In this document: piece after piece, positions 10,601 to 22,649 of the stretch
How positions within the stretch are numbered: position 1 is the stretch's first letter
Layout: each line of letters starts with the position of its first letter
Assembly: GCA_036346275.1 (NCBI GenBank)
Contig: JAYEVK010000030.1
Location: forward strand, 1 to 64,000
Direction of reading: 5' to 3'
DNA from: Otatea glauca
Taxonomy: Eukaryota; Streptophyta; Magnoliopsida; Poales; Poaceae
DNA: 64,000 nt
Made by a program: the position numbers and the translations under genes
The notes under the pieces: generated by a model
What the model was told of the DNA's origin: nothing
The model's database searches: none
Seen by the model: only the letters and a program-made list of their open reading frames with translations

Positions 10601-12467
10601 CTAACAATGAATGAAGGAACATTGATGCATGGGAGTATCGTGAGAGCGAGGTGCGGAGGGCCATATATAAAGAAAAGGAGGGCATGATGGATGCGGTGAA
10701 GTACTAGGCAATGTCTCTCGTGCAATTCGGGTTGTGAAGTCCGGCAAGAAGGACTCGACGTGAAGTGTGTAGTTGATTCGTGCCCATGGCGGTGCATGCA
10801 TACCCGGGAAGTGGAAGGACTACGAAAATGCTCCATAGTGATTGAGCATAGCTGCGATTTGGAAGAAGCGGGCGAGGGACACATAATCTGTCGTCCACTT
10901 GGGTGGCAAATGTGTTTATGATCGGATCGTGGACAATCCCCATCTGCGACCTCGATCTATTATCACGGTAGTGGAGGAGAGGTTTGATACAAGATTAGCT
11001 ACGCAAAGGCATGGAGAGCAAAATGCGACTTTGGAAATACGGTTGGGGCGTCGAGGCTTCGTGCGAGAATATTCCCAGCTTGCTCGGGCAATCGCACATA
11101 GGAACCGGTACATCCATCGACCTTGCGGAGTTTCCTGCGGGTGGTGTGTGCCGTGAAGTGGGTATTGCGGCGTGCATTCTTACCTGGCGCATGCATAAAT
11201 GCGTTCCTGTCATCGCCGGTCCTTTGCATTGGCGACGCGTTCCTCGGGAAGTACAAGGGTCGATTCGCTGCGATCGTGGTGGATGCCAACAACCGGTTCT
11301 CTGGGTTGCGTTGGCATTCGTGGAGAAACACGGAGAGTTAGTGCTGGTTCCTTGAAAGAGTGAAAGTGGCGATTGTTCTCGGCAGGCTGGTGTTTGTGTC
11401 ATCCATGGCCGACATGCGAAATTGATTAAGAGCGATCGTGGATATGCAACAAGGGTCCGCCGTCGTGGGAAGCGACAAAGTGGCGGACACGAGAGCGGGT
11501 GGTGCATGAGGCACATGAGTGCCAATTTTTCCGTTAGTTAAGGAGCTTATGAACATGTTCAGCGCTTGTGCAAGCAGAACCAGCGGAGGAAGTTCGGCGC
11601 TTTGGAAGGCGTTGGGCGAACTAACGAAGAAGCAATCAATGGATCCCGAGGTACGCTAGTTCATCAAGGAACCCGATGGTGTACCATGGCGAGGAGAGGA
11701 CCCCACTGCCTTGTGTGCGGCTGTCGGCAGACCCCCAAACTGCGGCGTGGGCGAGTACGACATAAAGAGTTTCACCGATTAGATCGACATGAGCCTTTGG
11801 AGAAATGGTCCATACGCATGAGCGAGCGGCTCACGTTATGGGATCATGACAACGAACACGCGGAGATTTACAAGCTGGGTAATGAAAGGCACGGATGCCT
11901 TCCTTTGGTGGGTATAGTTGAAGGTGTCTTATTAGGGACACAGAGATATTTCATTGAGCGATACAAGACCTCCACGACATGTATAGTCGGACAATCGTTG
12001 TCGTACTCAAGCTGTTGTGTCTACCTACATGTCCAAGAAAACAAGAAAGGCGCGGACACATCGGGTTACAGGAGAGTGGCATGGAGCGAAGATACCACGT
12101 GCCTGCGGTGGCCAGAGGTCGCGAGGGTGCCAGAGAGAGGACTTCCCATCGTGTATACTCCGAGCGGTGAGTGCGAGTGCTCTGCCGAAACCACGCCTCT
12201 CTGCGCTTGCGGTGCTCTGCGTCATTCGCATGCATGCCGAGACGCATCAATCACGTCGTCCGTTCATCTCCCGTACTACTACAAGCGAGTGTTCTCAACA
12301 CGTGGCATCACGAGGTGTCTGGTGCAGTGGATGGATCGTTCACAATGACCCCCTCCGGACCATCGATGGATGGGACATCGAATGTTGAAGGTGAAGGTCG
12401 GGCGTCGAAGGACAAAGCGCATTCGAACGATATGGGCCGAGTCCAGTGGCGTCGCAACCGCGGATAA
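10600..12467 (+). pseudogene. MULE transposase (MURA family), frameshifted pseudogene
   Basis: MURA transposases cut and paste Mutator-like elements with a DDE nuclease. Pieces of the protein appear in order but in different frames. There is a MuDR-type DNA-binding remnant near 10640-10900. DNPHLRPRSIITVVEERF follows at about 10925-10985. VVDANNRFSGL and WRNTES, the first catalytic Asp region, lie at 11273-11340. FLERVKVAIV follows, then MRHMSANF (11506-11529), and CKQNQRRKF just after 11566. LPLVGIVEG and YFIERY (about 11895-11970) precede a SWIM-like Cys-rich remnant (12165-12250). LNTWHHEVSG and GSFTMTPSGP follow, with the basic tail WRRNRG at 12467. The longest intact stretch is 11566-12348. 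At least four frame changes and several stops make it non-functional. Without a search I cannot give the closest MULE family. Confidence 0.8.
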
Positions 12468-13040
12468 TGTAATTTTCCATGTTGTTCCCATCTTGTATTT
12501 TTCAATGGACCGGTAAGTTGTGATGTAAGTTGTAATGATCGATGTAATTTTCAATGTACTAGTAAGTTGTTTTTCGCATCATGTAATTCTCAGATGTACA
12601 AGTTAATAGCTACGAGGATAATGTAATTCTCGGCGTTGTGTACCTCGTCGAACATGTCTTTGTTTTTGTATGTTTGTAATATGAGATTTTTTGGCTCTGC
12701 GCCGGTTGTATTGTTTGATGAGTATGGTACAATTCGTTATTTAGCATTTCATTTTGTGTGCACATGTAATTCTTGATAAATTTATTGTATTTGCTTTGTA
12801 ACGAGCCACGATGGCGCGACCTTGCTGAGTTCTTTGGGCGTGACCGTCGATCGACCACCGGTCTAGGTACTCATGAGAGGAGAGCGAGAGCTAGGGACAC
12901 TCCGACCTCGGGTGCCCAACAGTACGCCGCATCGACCCAGCTGGGTTCCACGATGGTGCCAGCGCTTGCACTCTTTTACGTACATGTACTTACATGAATG
13001 CAATTCTAACGACGCAATGCACTACATGTAGGTTGCGGCG
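12468..13040. other. MULE spacer between transposase and mobile-domain remnant
   Basis: An AT-rich stretch with repeated 'atgtaattttcaatgtac' and 'agttgtaatgatcgatg' phrases (12470-12610), then mixed sequence. It looks like the transposase 3' UTR. No gene seen. Confidence 0.45.
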
Positions 13041-15260
13041 GTGACTTACTTCCTCTTTGTAGGATGGTGGAGGAGGTGGCGCCCATTAGCGGGCAAGGAG
13101 GTCCCGCGGTTGGTACGACGGTCCTGCTGGCGCGCTCGTGGACCGATGGAGCCGAGGCGCACCGTTCCACCTTCCGTGCGGAGAGATGGCTCGACAATGC
13201 TGCGGGCGTGTCGTACCTCTTAGGCCTCCCCATGCGGGTCCGTGCGTCGTGCCGCCGCGCATGCCTCACGTCGTGGTACGCCGAGTTGTCGCGTGTTTCG
13301 CCGCGGTGCAGCGGCACCCTCGGGCCCCCTACGGCCCCTCGGGGAGGGTGGCGCCACGGACCGGCGAAGGCGTGGTCGCCGATTCACGGTGAGTACCTCT
13401 TTCTTTGAGAATTAAAAGAAACGCTAAGTTCTTGATAATGTTTGTTGTGAGCAGCTGCAAGCTCGGCTTCTCCACCGCCTGCGGAGGAGGCGGACGTGGC
13501 CCGCCACTTGGAGCATACCTCTTGTTGTTGTTCGGTTGGGTGATGTTCCGTCCTCCCACGGAACCGGTGGACCGTCACACGATCAATCACGCCCGACACA
13601 TCGCCGACACCCGTTGGATGAGGTAACACACTCGGTTCAAATCTCGTCTCGGTGAACACGTCTAACTCCACCCTTGTAAGCGAGATGATCGTTGGTCGTG
13701 GGCCTCGGTGTGCTAAGCGGCGCATCTGAAGTGCGTGTGCCATTGTCTCGGGCGAACCGCGACGCGGCGATGTCGGGTTCCGTCCTACTCCTCGGTTGTG
13801 GTGCTGGGGCGCTTCTCCATCAGCGAGGCTGTTGTTGACGACGACACCGTACCGAGGGCCTACGGAGATGACCGGTGGATGGCCCACCATGGGCCCTCTG
13901 GGTCCGGCGACGGTATGCTCCTTGTATCTTTTCCCCGCTCGCACTTGAATAACCTTCGCCATTTCTTATTTCCTCGCGGCGGAGAATGCAGCGCACCGGC
14001 GGTGAGAAGGCCCTACAGGTTCGTTCGGAGTTCGGCGCCTCCACAGCGAGGGCGTGCGGTGGGCGCCATACCGCGTCTGACGTCCACGCCCCGAGCACGA
14101 CGGGTCTCCATGCTTTGCACGCGAGATGAGGCCTTACGGCTCACCGTAAGGTTCTTGTCTTTGACACGTGTGTCGAGGAGTACTCCCGCGCGAGTCTTTG
14201 TGGCGATTCGGCTGTTCGATCCTTTCCTTGCCGCCTCGTCACGTTGTGCGCGCGTGGCGCTCCGCGGTACCTGCCCGATCCTACTACTCCGCATCTTTGC
14301 GAAATTAATGTGGTGTGTACTTCTTGTTTTGCATTGCGGATGGCCGGATGGGTCTTTGCGATGGGCACTCGATTCGCGCCGTATGCGACCATGGGCGTCG
14401 ATGGGGCGCCGCGCTCGACAAGAGGTCACCGAGACCGGCCGTCGACCATGACATGTCTGATCGATACATGGAGTGGTCCGCCCCACAGCTCGCCTCGGGG
14501 TGGGGTACACACCAAGACCGTCGTCGCCTGGCGAGGCATCGGTAGCGGACCGCGTACCCTTCACGGATGTCCCGGAGGGACAACGCCTCAGTAAGTGTCG
14601 CAGCCGAAGCTACATGGGCGCGTCTTTTTCATGTAAATTACGTAATAACAATCGGCGTTACATGCGGACTCAGCTCATGGGGAGATTGAGGTGGAGGTGT
14701 GTCCATGTTGGCGCGCCTACGAGGGGCATCTGGTGACCACCGCCGAGTCCGAGATAGCTTGGGCGGGTCCTCGATAGGATGAGGCGGTTGGCTCGCAGCC
14801 ACTGCCGGGCGCGGAGACGTCGGCGGACTTGACACCACGTCCTGCGCCCAAGCCCTACCACGTCGGTGCCTCATCACGCTCCCACTCGGTGCGGTGGGGA
14901 TAGTGGGTGAGAGGCTCCCTCGCGTCTCGCCCTACCCGTCGGTTTCGCTACGCTCCACGCAGCGGCGCGGTGGGGGCGGTGGCTGCGGAGGCTCCCTCGT
15001 CGTCGCGCCCAGCGGACCACAGGTGGTTTCGGCGACCACATGGGCGGCGAGTTCGACACGGAGGAGTACCTTTCGACCGACTACCTCGACCCTCTCGGCT
15101 CTCGGGAGCGCCGCCACGAGACACGCCCTCGTCGCGCCACACTACTCTACGCTGCTTGCGCAGGCGGCCTAGGAGGGGCGTCCGTCCGCCGTCGCCACTC
15201 ACCTACCACGGGCGGATCGGAGCGTGGCGTGATTGACTTGTTGTACGGATGTATTTTTGT
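13041..15260 (+). pseudogene. Plant mobile domain (PMD, MAIN-like) remnant
   Basis: PMD proteins (the 'aminotransferase-like' MAIN/MAIL family) occur as plant genes and as cargo of Gypsy and Mutator-like elements. Here the frame at 13138-13392 reads FHLPCGEM shortly after a Trp/Arg-rich stretch. This matches the PMD signature of THTFHL..GE followed by a leucine/proline-rich LLGLP region; YLLGLP is present in the other frame at about 13218-13235. A frameshift therefore falls between these two motifs. Downstream GC-rich frames to about 15260 contain no motif I can place, although they probably derive from the rest of this gene. Open frames as long as 238 codons (13735-14451) are likely composition effects. 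Confidence 0.5.
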
Positions 15261-15404
15261 AATGGCTTTACGTTCGTGACATATTGTATAACTCTCCGAG
15301 TTAGTAACATGACAGCCTTATCACTTTAAATTGTTCAAATTCATGTATGCATTGCTTGCCTATGCCACACGACGTGACAACACACTAACGTCTCGGTGCA
15401 CCTA

Positions 15405-15470
15405 TCGCCTCTAGTAGGGGTGATCGCCCTAATATGAGGCGATCACTCCATACCCGGGCGATATCTGGCC
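15405..15470 (+). promoter_or_regulatory. Internal TIR-like sequence upstream of the GRF frame
   Basis: The block 'taggggtgatcgccctaata' followed by 'ggcgatcactccatacccgg' resembles the inner part of the MULE terminal repeats (GGGGTGATCGCCCC, CCATACAGGCGAT). It is followed by 'ggcctttataacattcg', a TATA-like element at about 15468-15478, and by 'aagaaagaatagagg', as also occurs just inside the left terminus. In MuDR the terminal repeats serve as promoters; this may be an internal promoter copy. Confidence 0.45.
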
Positions 15471-15560
15471 TTTATAACATTCGTTCTCACAAGCGGTCTC
15501 GCAAAGAATACAGGAAGAAAGAATAGAGGGGTGAGGAAAAAAATTCAGGATCAATCGAAA

Positions 15561-16129
15561 ATGCCGAGGCGTGCAAGTGCAAAGGAAAGGGAAGGCAAAG
15601 GAAGAAGCAAGTACATGCCGCGCAATTTAGCGTACCAAGATCTCTTCCTACCTCGTGGGTCAGTAGCACCCATGTGTATGTGCGGAGATCTTTGCAGGCT
15701 TGTCCGCTCTTGGGAAATTTCAACTTGGAAGAGGAGGTATTGGAAGTGCGCCTTCGCCTTCGATCCGTAGGAGAAGAGCTTGAAGGATCGCCGCATGGTA
15801 ACAATCGTCGGGTTACATAATATTTGTGAATGAAACTTTGCTAATTTACGTTTCATGCAGTCACCTCGCCATTGTGTGAATTTGAGCGGTGGTTTGATCT
15901 GGAGATCAACCCGAGGACCAGCGGCTTCTTGATCAAGCCAGCCGGTGGGGCGAGTTCACGTGGCGGCTTCAAGAACAACGCGATGTCGCGCGAGAGGCAT
16001 GTAGGAAGGAAGCGGAGGAGAAGGAGGCCGAGAGAGAGAGGAAGCGAGAGAGGCGCGGCGTGCGGAGAAGCCCAGCGGAGGCATGGGCGAATGGGAAGTG
16101 GCCTCGAAGCACTCGATGAGCGTCTGGTG
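15561..16129 (+). CDS. GRF-type zinc-finger protein of the MULE, two-exon candidate
   Basis: GRF zinc fingers are short single-stranded-nucleic-acid-binding modules, also found in proteins carried by plant transposons. The first exon begins at ATG 15561 with a basic N-terminus. It contains PMCMCGDLCRLVRSW and KRRYWKCAFAFDP, fitting the CxCG...C and W/YxCA half of the domain. After an AT-rich intron-like gap (about 15770-15860, ending in 'catgcag') the reading continues with CEFERWFDLEINPR, matching the C.FF.W.D second half. A very basic C-terminal stretch (RKRRRRRPRERG) follows. The exon boundaries are inferred, and a stop at 15768 falls at the proposed junction. The gene is part of the MULE on the same strand as the transposase remnant and may have served the element. 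Confidence 0.55.
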
Positions 16130-16924
16130 TTAACTTTGGTTTTCTTTGTTCGTGGTACTCCTTTCGGTTTTAAGTCGTAATAAAGAGTGCGGCCTAACCT
16201 TCAAGTGTATGCTCCTTTGTCCAGAAGGGCTCGTATATGTCCTCTTGCTCGAGTTGTCCCAAATGATGTTATTTTTGTCCATCAAGATAGGTTATAGCAT
16301 TTTAAGTTCATCGATTTCATTTCATCGAGTTTGAACCTCATTTGCGAAAGATCGGCCATTTTGATGTTTTACTGGTGCATGTTAGGACAACAATAAAATA
16401 GTGCGAGTCTAAAGTGACATCTAAATATTTTTACATGATTGTAACCTATGCAAGCCCAAGAATGCAACAAAGCTGGTTACATCGAGTTTTGAGGTCCTTT
16501 AGACATTATTCTAACTGCTTGAACAATGAATGTTATAAAGGGTTTAAACTAGCCATCTTTGATTCAAAATGCAATCATATTTAGATATTTTTGCAAAAAT
16601 GAAGTGCATAAGGTTCTTATTCTATTTATTTCATGATTTATGGATCAACACATATTGTAATTCCTTCACAATCCATAGTTAGAGCTTAGCATTCGAACTC
16701 AAATAAAATTATTTTTCTGCAAACAACACATAGATTTTTATTTTACAATCTAATTCCTCATTCCAAAATTTAAATTTAGAAACAAGTTTCATTTCATTTG
16801 GACACTCTAGCAAAAGTTATGGGGTTCATATTAAAAGGCATATAGCAATTACAAAAATACTAAAAAAAATTATTTGCAACCCCCGCTTGTCTCGGGCGGC
16901 AGTGGGGCCCACTCTGACAGAGCC
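16130..16924. other. MULE 3' region
   Basis: AT-rich sequence between the GRF frame and the right terminal repeat. No gene visible; it probably contains the 3' UTR of the GRF transcript. Confidence 0.4.
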
Positions 16925-17059
16925 CAATGGCGGTGTGGCGCCTGACTAATCGCCCGTGTATGGGGTGATCGCCCATACAGGCGACAGGGTATTTTCGTAA
17001 TTTTTTTGGACGCATAGTTTTGAAAAAGAATAAAATTAAATATTAAAGAAAAGAGATTC
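16925..17059 (-). repeat. MULE right terminal inverted repeat
   Basis: Reverse complement starts GAATCTCTTTTCTTTAATAT and repeats the block order of the left repeat at 9200-9335, including AAACTATGCGTCC, ATTACGAAAATACCC and GGGCGAT. Confidence 0.85.
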
Positions 17060-17069
17060 TTTCTTTTAT

Positions 17070-17794
17070 TCTCACAACATGATCCTTTGGATCTCAAAAA
17101 CACCATGCACTTCGGGAAATACATATATAATTTGGTCCGTATGAGCATGCATATACGCTCGAAATTCAATACTGTTCGCTTGTAAAAGAAGAAAAAAGAA
17201 ATGCAATACTATTTGACTTGGCTATGCAAGGTAAAGGGGACGTAGTGTGTGTGTGTGTTTTTATGGATTTATAGGTAGTAAACAGAAAAAAGAAAACCTG
17301 ATTGAACATTCCCTCGAGGCTGCAGGTGGCTAAATTAGCCTTTCAGATGAATAAGTTTGGGAGAGTAATTTTGTGGAGCTAAAACTGCGAAGTACAACGT
17401 CAGATGGCACTTTGCATTTTTACTATGAACATAACTGGTCACTGTAGTACTTTGTTATAATGCATAGTCCTAATTGTCTGACCACTTACAAGAAGATGTG
17501 AGTGCATATTTGCATCAAAGGCTTGTCTCTTCCCTTAGAGATATAGCTTGCTCTCGCTCTTCTATTTAGCCACCTTTCTAAAGACCTCTTACATTGGAGA
17601 TGCTCCCAGGGACCTGCATTGATTTGTGACGACGACATCTCCTTAGTAGATGTACGTTTATGACTACCGTCTCAAGCCGTACAATTTGAGATTGTGATAT
17701 ATGCTCTGCATGTTGGATCATTCTATTTTGAAACACGGCATAATGTTTCTATCCTGCCGATCGAGACGATCTAGTCATGGCGTGGAGGCGCTAC
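17070..17794. other. Intergenic DNA between the MULE and the large CACTA
   Basis: No gene or transposon end recognised. A short GT repeat (about 17245-17259) is present. Confidence 0.4.
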
Positions 17795-17960
17795 CACTAC
17801 AACAAAAGGACTTATATTAGACTTCTCATCACCGGTAGTTTTCAAAAATCGCCTGTGATGGTTGATCATCACTGACGGTTTTTCTAAAAATAGTCAGTGA
17901 TGAGTATCATTGTCACACATCACGAACGGTTTTAATAAAAAACTATCTGTGATGAGTTTT
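17795..17960 (+). repeat. CACTA left terminus and subterminal repeats
   Basis: CACTACAACAAAA plus several CACTGACGGTTTTT, TCAGTGATGAG and CTGTGATGAG units in both orientations, the usual binding-site arrays for the TNPA-like protein. Confidence 0.75.
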
Positions 17961-18169
17961 TTTTTGAAATAAGTAAGGAAAGACACGACCTCCTTAGTGT
18001 TTTAGGGTTTTCTGAGCTATTTTTGATGTGGCTGCGATTGATCTAGCATGGTTTATGATTTAGAGTAAGGTTTTAGCTAGTTAATTTGTGCTCCAAATTA
18101 AGAATGTATGCATGTGCACTCTAGTGTACTTAATTCATTATTTAACACTTATTGTTATATACATAGCGT

Positions 18170-21100
18170 AGATGGTGAAGTTTGGATGTCTGTTGAAAAT
18201 CGTAAGGAAAGTCACGAGTACATTAATGTCGTCTTTACTTTTAGAAGAGCTGCAGAGGAGGATATGTTGAACAAGGGGTGCAATTTATGCCTTGTCCATG
18301 CATTGACTGCGAGAATCTGAGGATGTTTCGAAACTCAGCGCAAATTGAAGCACACTTGATTCTAAGGGGTTTAAAAGGGCTATACTTGTTGGACGATCAC
18401 GGTGAAGAGCGATTATCTGAGAAAACAAGTAGTATTAACAATGTCGAAGAAGTCAATGATCGTCGAATGATATTGATTGTGCTTTCGACAAGGATATGTT
18501 TCGCGATGATAATCTGGATCGGATGTTGTCGCGATGCGAAGGGAATCGTGATGGCGAGTATGAAAAATTAGGGCTTGATGGACGACTTAGAGAAACATTT
18601 GTTTCGGGGCTACAAATCCAAATACACAACGTTGTCATCCATACTTGAACTGCTGAAATTGAAGGCAAGCAACGGTTGATTCGACAAGAGTTTCACGACA
18701 CTGTTAGGTCTATTAGTGGATATGCTTCTGGAAGAAAATGAGTTGCAGACAACCACCTACAAAGCCAAGAAGGTTCTTTGTCCCTTAGGAATGGAAGTAG
18801 AAAGAATACATGCATGTCCTAACGACTGCATCCTCTACCACAAAGAGTACGCAAACTTGCACGTATGTCCGGTGTGCAACGCATCCCAGTACAAGCGTAA
18901 AAATCAATTAGATGATGACAACAAGAGCATTGAGGTGAAGAAAGGACCTCCTGCTAAGGTGGCGTGGTATCTGCCTGTAATTCCCCTTTTGAAGCGTTTA
19001 TTTATGAACCCAAAGGAGGCAAAACTGTTGCGTTCGCACTCGGATGAGCGTAAGAACGATGGAATGCTAATGCACCCTACTGATTCCACCTAGTGGAGAA
19101 ACATCGATAGGAGGTTTCAAGAATTTGGTGCGGATCTGAGGAATATAAGGTTTGGATTGAGTACAGACGGAATGAATCCTTTCGGTAACATGAGCAACCG
19201 TCATAGCACTTGCCCTGTGAATCTCTGTATCTACAACCTTCCTCCTTGATTGTCTATGAAGCGGAAGTACATTTTATTATCTATACTTATCCAAGGAAGC
19301 AACCTGGGAACGATATTGATGTGTACCTAGCACCATTGGTGGAAGATCTGAAAACACTATGGGTTCCTGGGGTACAGGTATGTGATGCTCACAAGCGGGA
19401 GAACTTCACTTTGCACTACCTATTGTTCTACACAATAAATGATTATCCTATTGTTACTAACTGTCGGGCAGTACAAAAGGAGCCAAAGCTTGTGCTTCTT
19501 GCTTAGATGATCTGAGAGAGTGTGTGGCTAAATCATTCACGCGAAACCGTGTACATGCGTCACCGTAGTTTCTTTCGAAGGAATCACCCATAATGCAAGT
19601 TGAAGAAACAATTCAACAGAATGAACGAAGACGGTTTAGCTCTAAAGCCTTCAAGAGGGACAGATGTTTATGATATAGTTAAGAACTTGGATGTTGCGCT
19701 TGGAAAGACACAAAATCGAGGACCCGTGAGAAGAACATATAGAAGAAGAGATCAATATTTTGGGACCTACCTAATTGGGAGCACCTAGAAGTTCGGCACT
19801 GCATCGACGTCATGCACGTAGAGAAGAATGTCTATGATAGCTTGATTGGTCTCTTACTGAACACTAAGGGCAAAACAAAGGACGGTATAAATACACGGCT
19901 TGACTTGTTTGATATGGACATCAGACCTGAGTTAGCACCGAAAGAGAGCGGATAAAGGTGAACGTCTTGTGAATCATTTGTTACACTCTATCCAAGGCCA
20001 AAAGAAGAATCGTGCTAGTACTTGCATGGTGTGAAAATTACATTCAGTTACTCCTCCAACATGAGGAGACTTATTTCCATGCAAAATTTGAACCTAACTG
20101 GCATGAAATTTCATGATTGCCATGTGCTTATAACACATATGCTCCCTATCGCAATTAGAAGTACTTTACCGATCAAGGTCCGGAAGACAATCACAAGGCT
20201 ATGTTATTTCTTTAACACAATTACTCAGAATGTCATCGATCCCGAAGGGCTAGGTGCTCTGCAGGCCGAGGTGATGATGACTCTATGCAATCTTGAGATG
20301 TATTTCTCTCTATCGTCTTTCGATATCATGGTCCATCTCATTGTTCACCTTGTGAGGGAGATAAAGATGTGAGAGCCTGTGTTCCTACGTAGCATGTATT
20401 CGTTCGAGAGGTGCATGGGAATTCTCAAGTCCTATGTACGGAATCGATCTCTACCGGAGGGTAGCATTGTCGAAGGTTATGCAACCAAAGAGATCATCGA
20501 ATTCTGCGTGGATTACATGGCTCAGGTCGAACCGATAGGTGTGCCTCGATCCCGCCATGAGGGGAGGCTCTAGGGTATCGGGACCATCAGAAGGAAAGCA
20601 ATCACGTCTGATCCAGCTACGTGTGCTAAAGCCCATTTCACAGTTTTGCAACACATGGCTGTAGTGTCCCCATATATCGATGAGCACAAGAATTGGCTAA
20701 GGCAAGAGAATCCATCGCGGTAGGAGTCTTGGATTATCAGACAGCATAACCTTCAGTTCAACAAATGGTTGAAGGAGCGACAACCCATCACTGGAAGCTC
20801 GTTAGGAGATACGCTGATATGGTTGGTAAAAGGACCAGCATTTACAATTGTAACTTGGAAAGAAAATGACTTAAATGGGTACACATTTTACACGAGAGAT
20901 CAGGATATGAAGAGCACAAACCAAAACAGCGATATCCACATAGATGCGCTCAATACCTTTGGGTCGACGAGGAGTTCCTACTATGGATTCATTGAGGAAA
21001 TTTGGGAGCTCGACTACATACTATTCAAAATCCTCTTATTTGGTGTCATTGGGTATACTGCGGTGGGTGAAGGTTGACAAGTATAGCGCCACTACTGGGG

Positions 21101-21340
21101 ACCTCAATCATGTCAGATACCAAGACGAATAATTTGTACTCACTAACCTAGTTATTCAAGTCTTCTATGTAATTGACCCGTCCAACAAGAAGCGCCACGT
21201 GGTTCTTTAGGGAAAAGAAGGATTGTTAGTGTTGAGAATGTAGTAGATAAGGAAGAATACAATCAGTTTGATGAGTTGCCTCCTATCGAAAATAGCATCA
21301 TGATCCAGGAAGAACAACCTGAGGAAGCTAGCTACACACG
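18170..21340 (+). pseudogene. CACTA transposase (tnp2 family), pseudogene
   Basis: tnp2 proteins are the catalytic transposases of CACTA elements. Recognisable parts in order: a transposase-associated domain (DGEVWMSVENRKESHEY at 18170, then after a frameshift PCPCIDCENLRMF and EAHLI at 18285-18360). Next are CPNDCILYHKEYANLHVCPVC (about 18810-18880) and WYLPVIPLLKRLF. GLSTDGMNPFGNMS at 19155-19195 belongs to the tnp2 core. EVRHCIDVMHVEKN follows at 19790-19830. A DUF4218-like region (RSMYSFERCMGILKSYVRNR, YATKEIIEFC) spans 20100-20580. A DUF4216-like end (YYGFIEEIWELDY, VFYVIDPSNKKRHVVL, NVVDKEEYNQFDELPP) spans about 20980-21290. Many stops and frameshifts make it inactive, but the order and spacing are those of a full-length gene. 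Confidence 0.88.
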
Positions 21341-22274
21341 CGTCGATTATCGTGAAAGTCTAATTTTTATTCAAAAGAATAGCAAGTGGAGTTATGATGA
21401 GGTTGTCATGTTTAATGTAAGTGTACCTGTATTTTAACGTCAACCAGTTAGCTATGAATATGTCTGGTCAATATATGCATTACTTCAAGGACAGTTCCTC
21501 ATTGATATTGCGTTGTGGCATGTAATCTTTGTAAGTATAGACATATTTCAGTGTACATCTATATGTATATCATATATTCATATTTCAGTGTTACAACAGC
21601 ATGGCAAGCTTGTTTTGTTCCTAAGAGAAGCAATGATCGCTGGGTTTAATTCAGTGGAAACTAAAAACTTGTTTGACAAATCCCAACCCTCACTACAAAA
21701 ATAAAGGCATTTAATTTGGTGTTACGACCATACCAAAAAAAACTAATGTTACATTTTTTAAGTGACAAATAAAAACTGAAATATGGATTTCTTCTTTTTC
21801 TTTTTGTTTATGGTACAAAGGTCAAATTAAAGCTAAAATGCTCTTCAGGGCAAAACAAGTTAGCTAGTTGGTCAAATTAAAGCCAAAAATTTTGCGCACA
21901 AGAATGATACTTCTAACTTAATAAATCAAACCGATATAAGATATAATATTGTGCGTCAAAGTGAATCGCACAAGACCATTCGAACAAAAGCACCCACCCA
22001 CAGTGCTCGGCCCCAGTGGTGGTAAGATCGTGCAATGGAGGAGGGAGGACGACAAGGCAATCCAAAGGATAACTCCACGCCATTTGCCTCAATCTTAGAC
22101 CCGCACTGCAAAAGGTAAGAGCGGGGTCATGTCCCATGTCTTTGGACGGCGTGTCCTTTGCAAACCCCGCAGACGATAAAGTGTCCCAACGACTCGTAAG
22201 ATATCGAACTACATAGTTTGTAATTAGTCTATATATAACTTCATAAGTGAAATAACATGTTGGGATCTTAGATG
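21341..22274. other. CACTA interior with possible nested element end
   Basis: At 21690 the sequence CACTACAAAAATAAAGG looks like another CACTA-type terminus. It is followed by 'aatttggtgttacgaccata' and repeated 'gtcaaattaaagc' phrases. No matching right end was found before the host ORF resumes at about 22275, so a second nested element is only suspected. Confidence 0.3.
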
Positions 22275-22649
22275 CAGATAGCGTTGAGTAGAGAATCTTT
22301 CTAGGGCTCTTTCCAGGCAGACAGGGAGAAAGATGCTCTCCACGGCTTTGGAAAACAAGGAACACCAGGGTCACACACGAGGAAAATGTGTTTTTGTTCC
22401 CTGAAAAATAGGATTCCCATAAGACTCCAATACGTACCGGAGTAGAAAGAGAACTAAAGCTGAGCACGAGGAATGGCTAGTAGCACTCATTGAAGAAAGG
22501 ATTGAGGAAAGGCTGAGAACGTAATTCGATGATCATCTAAGAAGCCTTGAGGAAATGATGGAGCAAAGGGTGGTTGCGGAGAGGCACACACGGAACTTTT
22601 AAGCCCAGACGCAATTCAGCTCAACTAACCGTCGGAGCAGCTGCACATC
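22275..22649 (+). pseudogene. CACTA second ORF, 5' piece
   Basis: Frames here read phrases such as SLEEMMEQRVVAERH and EEWLVALIEERIEER, charged and helical, typical of the second ORF of plant CACTA elements that precedes a Ulp1-like domain. The reading is cut by the long LTR at 22650. Joining 22644 to 27485 across that LTR gives an uninterrupted frame through the junction, which shows that the LTR landed inside this ORF. Confidence 0.6.

Larger units (their letters stand above)
9200..17059 (+). mobile_element. Mutator-like element (MULE) with MURA, plant mobile domain and GRF zinc-finger cargo
   Basis: A 7860 bp element bounded by inverted repeats of about 135 bp and flanked by the 10 bp direct repeat TTTCTTTTAT. 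Inside, all on the plus strand, are a broken MURA-type transposase (about 10600-12467), a plant-mobile-domain remnant (about 13040-13400) and a GRF zinc-finger reading frame (15561 to about 16120). The interior is far more GC-rich (10.0-15.2 kb) than the flanks, and coding pieces are interrupted by frameshifts and stops. It was probably an autonomous element and is now unlikely to encode its own transposase. Domain calls rest on motifs read by eye. Confidence 0.8.

Noticed and set aside
10201..10884. Minus-strand frames of 99-127 codons in the MULE
   Set aside because: They are shadows of the GC-rich plus-strand transposase remnant.
13735..14564. Long frames (238 codons plus strand, 183 codons minus strand)
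   Set aside because: High GC removes stops on both strands and no domain motif is visible. They may contain relics of the PMD gene but cannot be called genes.
21690..22274. Second CACTA-like terminus nested in the large element
   Set aside because: Only one end was found and no TAGTG partner or target duplication, so it is noted inside a low-confidence entry and not called as an element.
21913..22467. 184-codon minus-strand frame
   Set aside because: No recognisable motif; the plus strand there carries remains of the CACTA second ORF.
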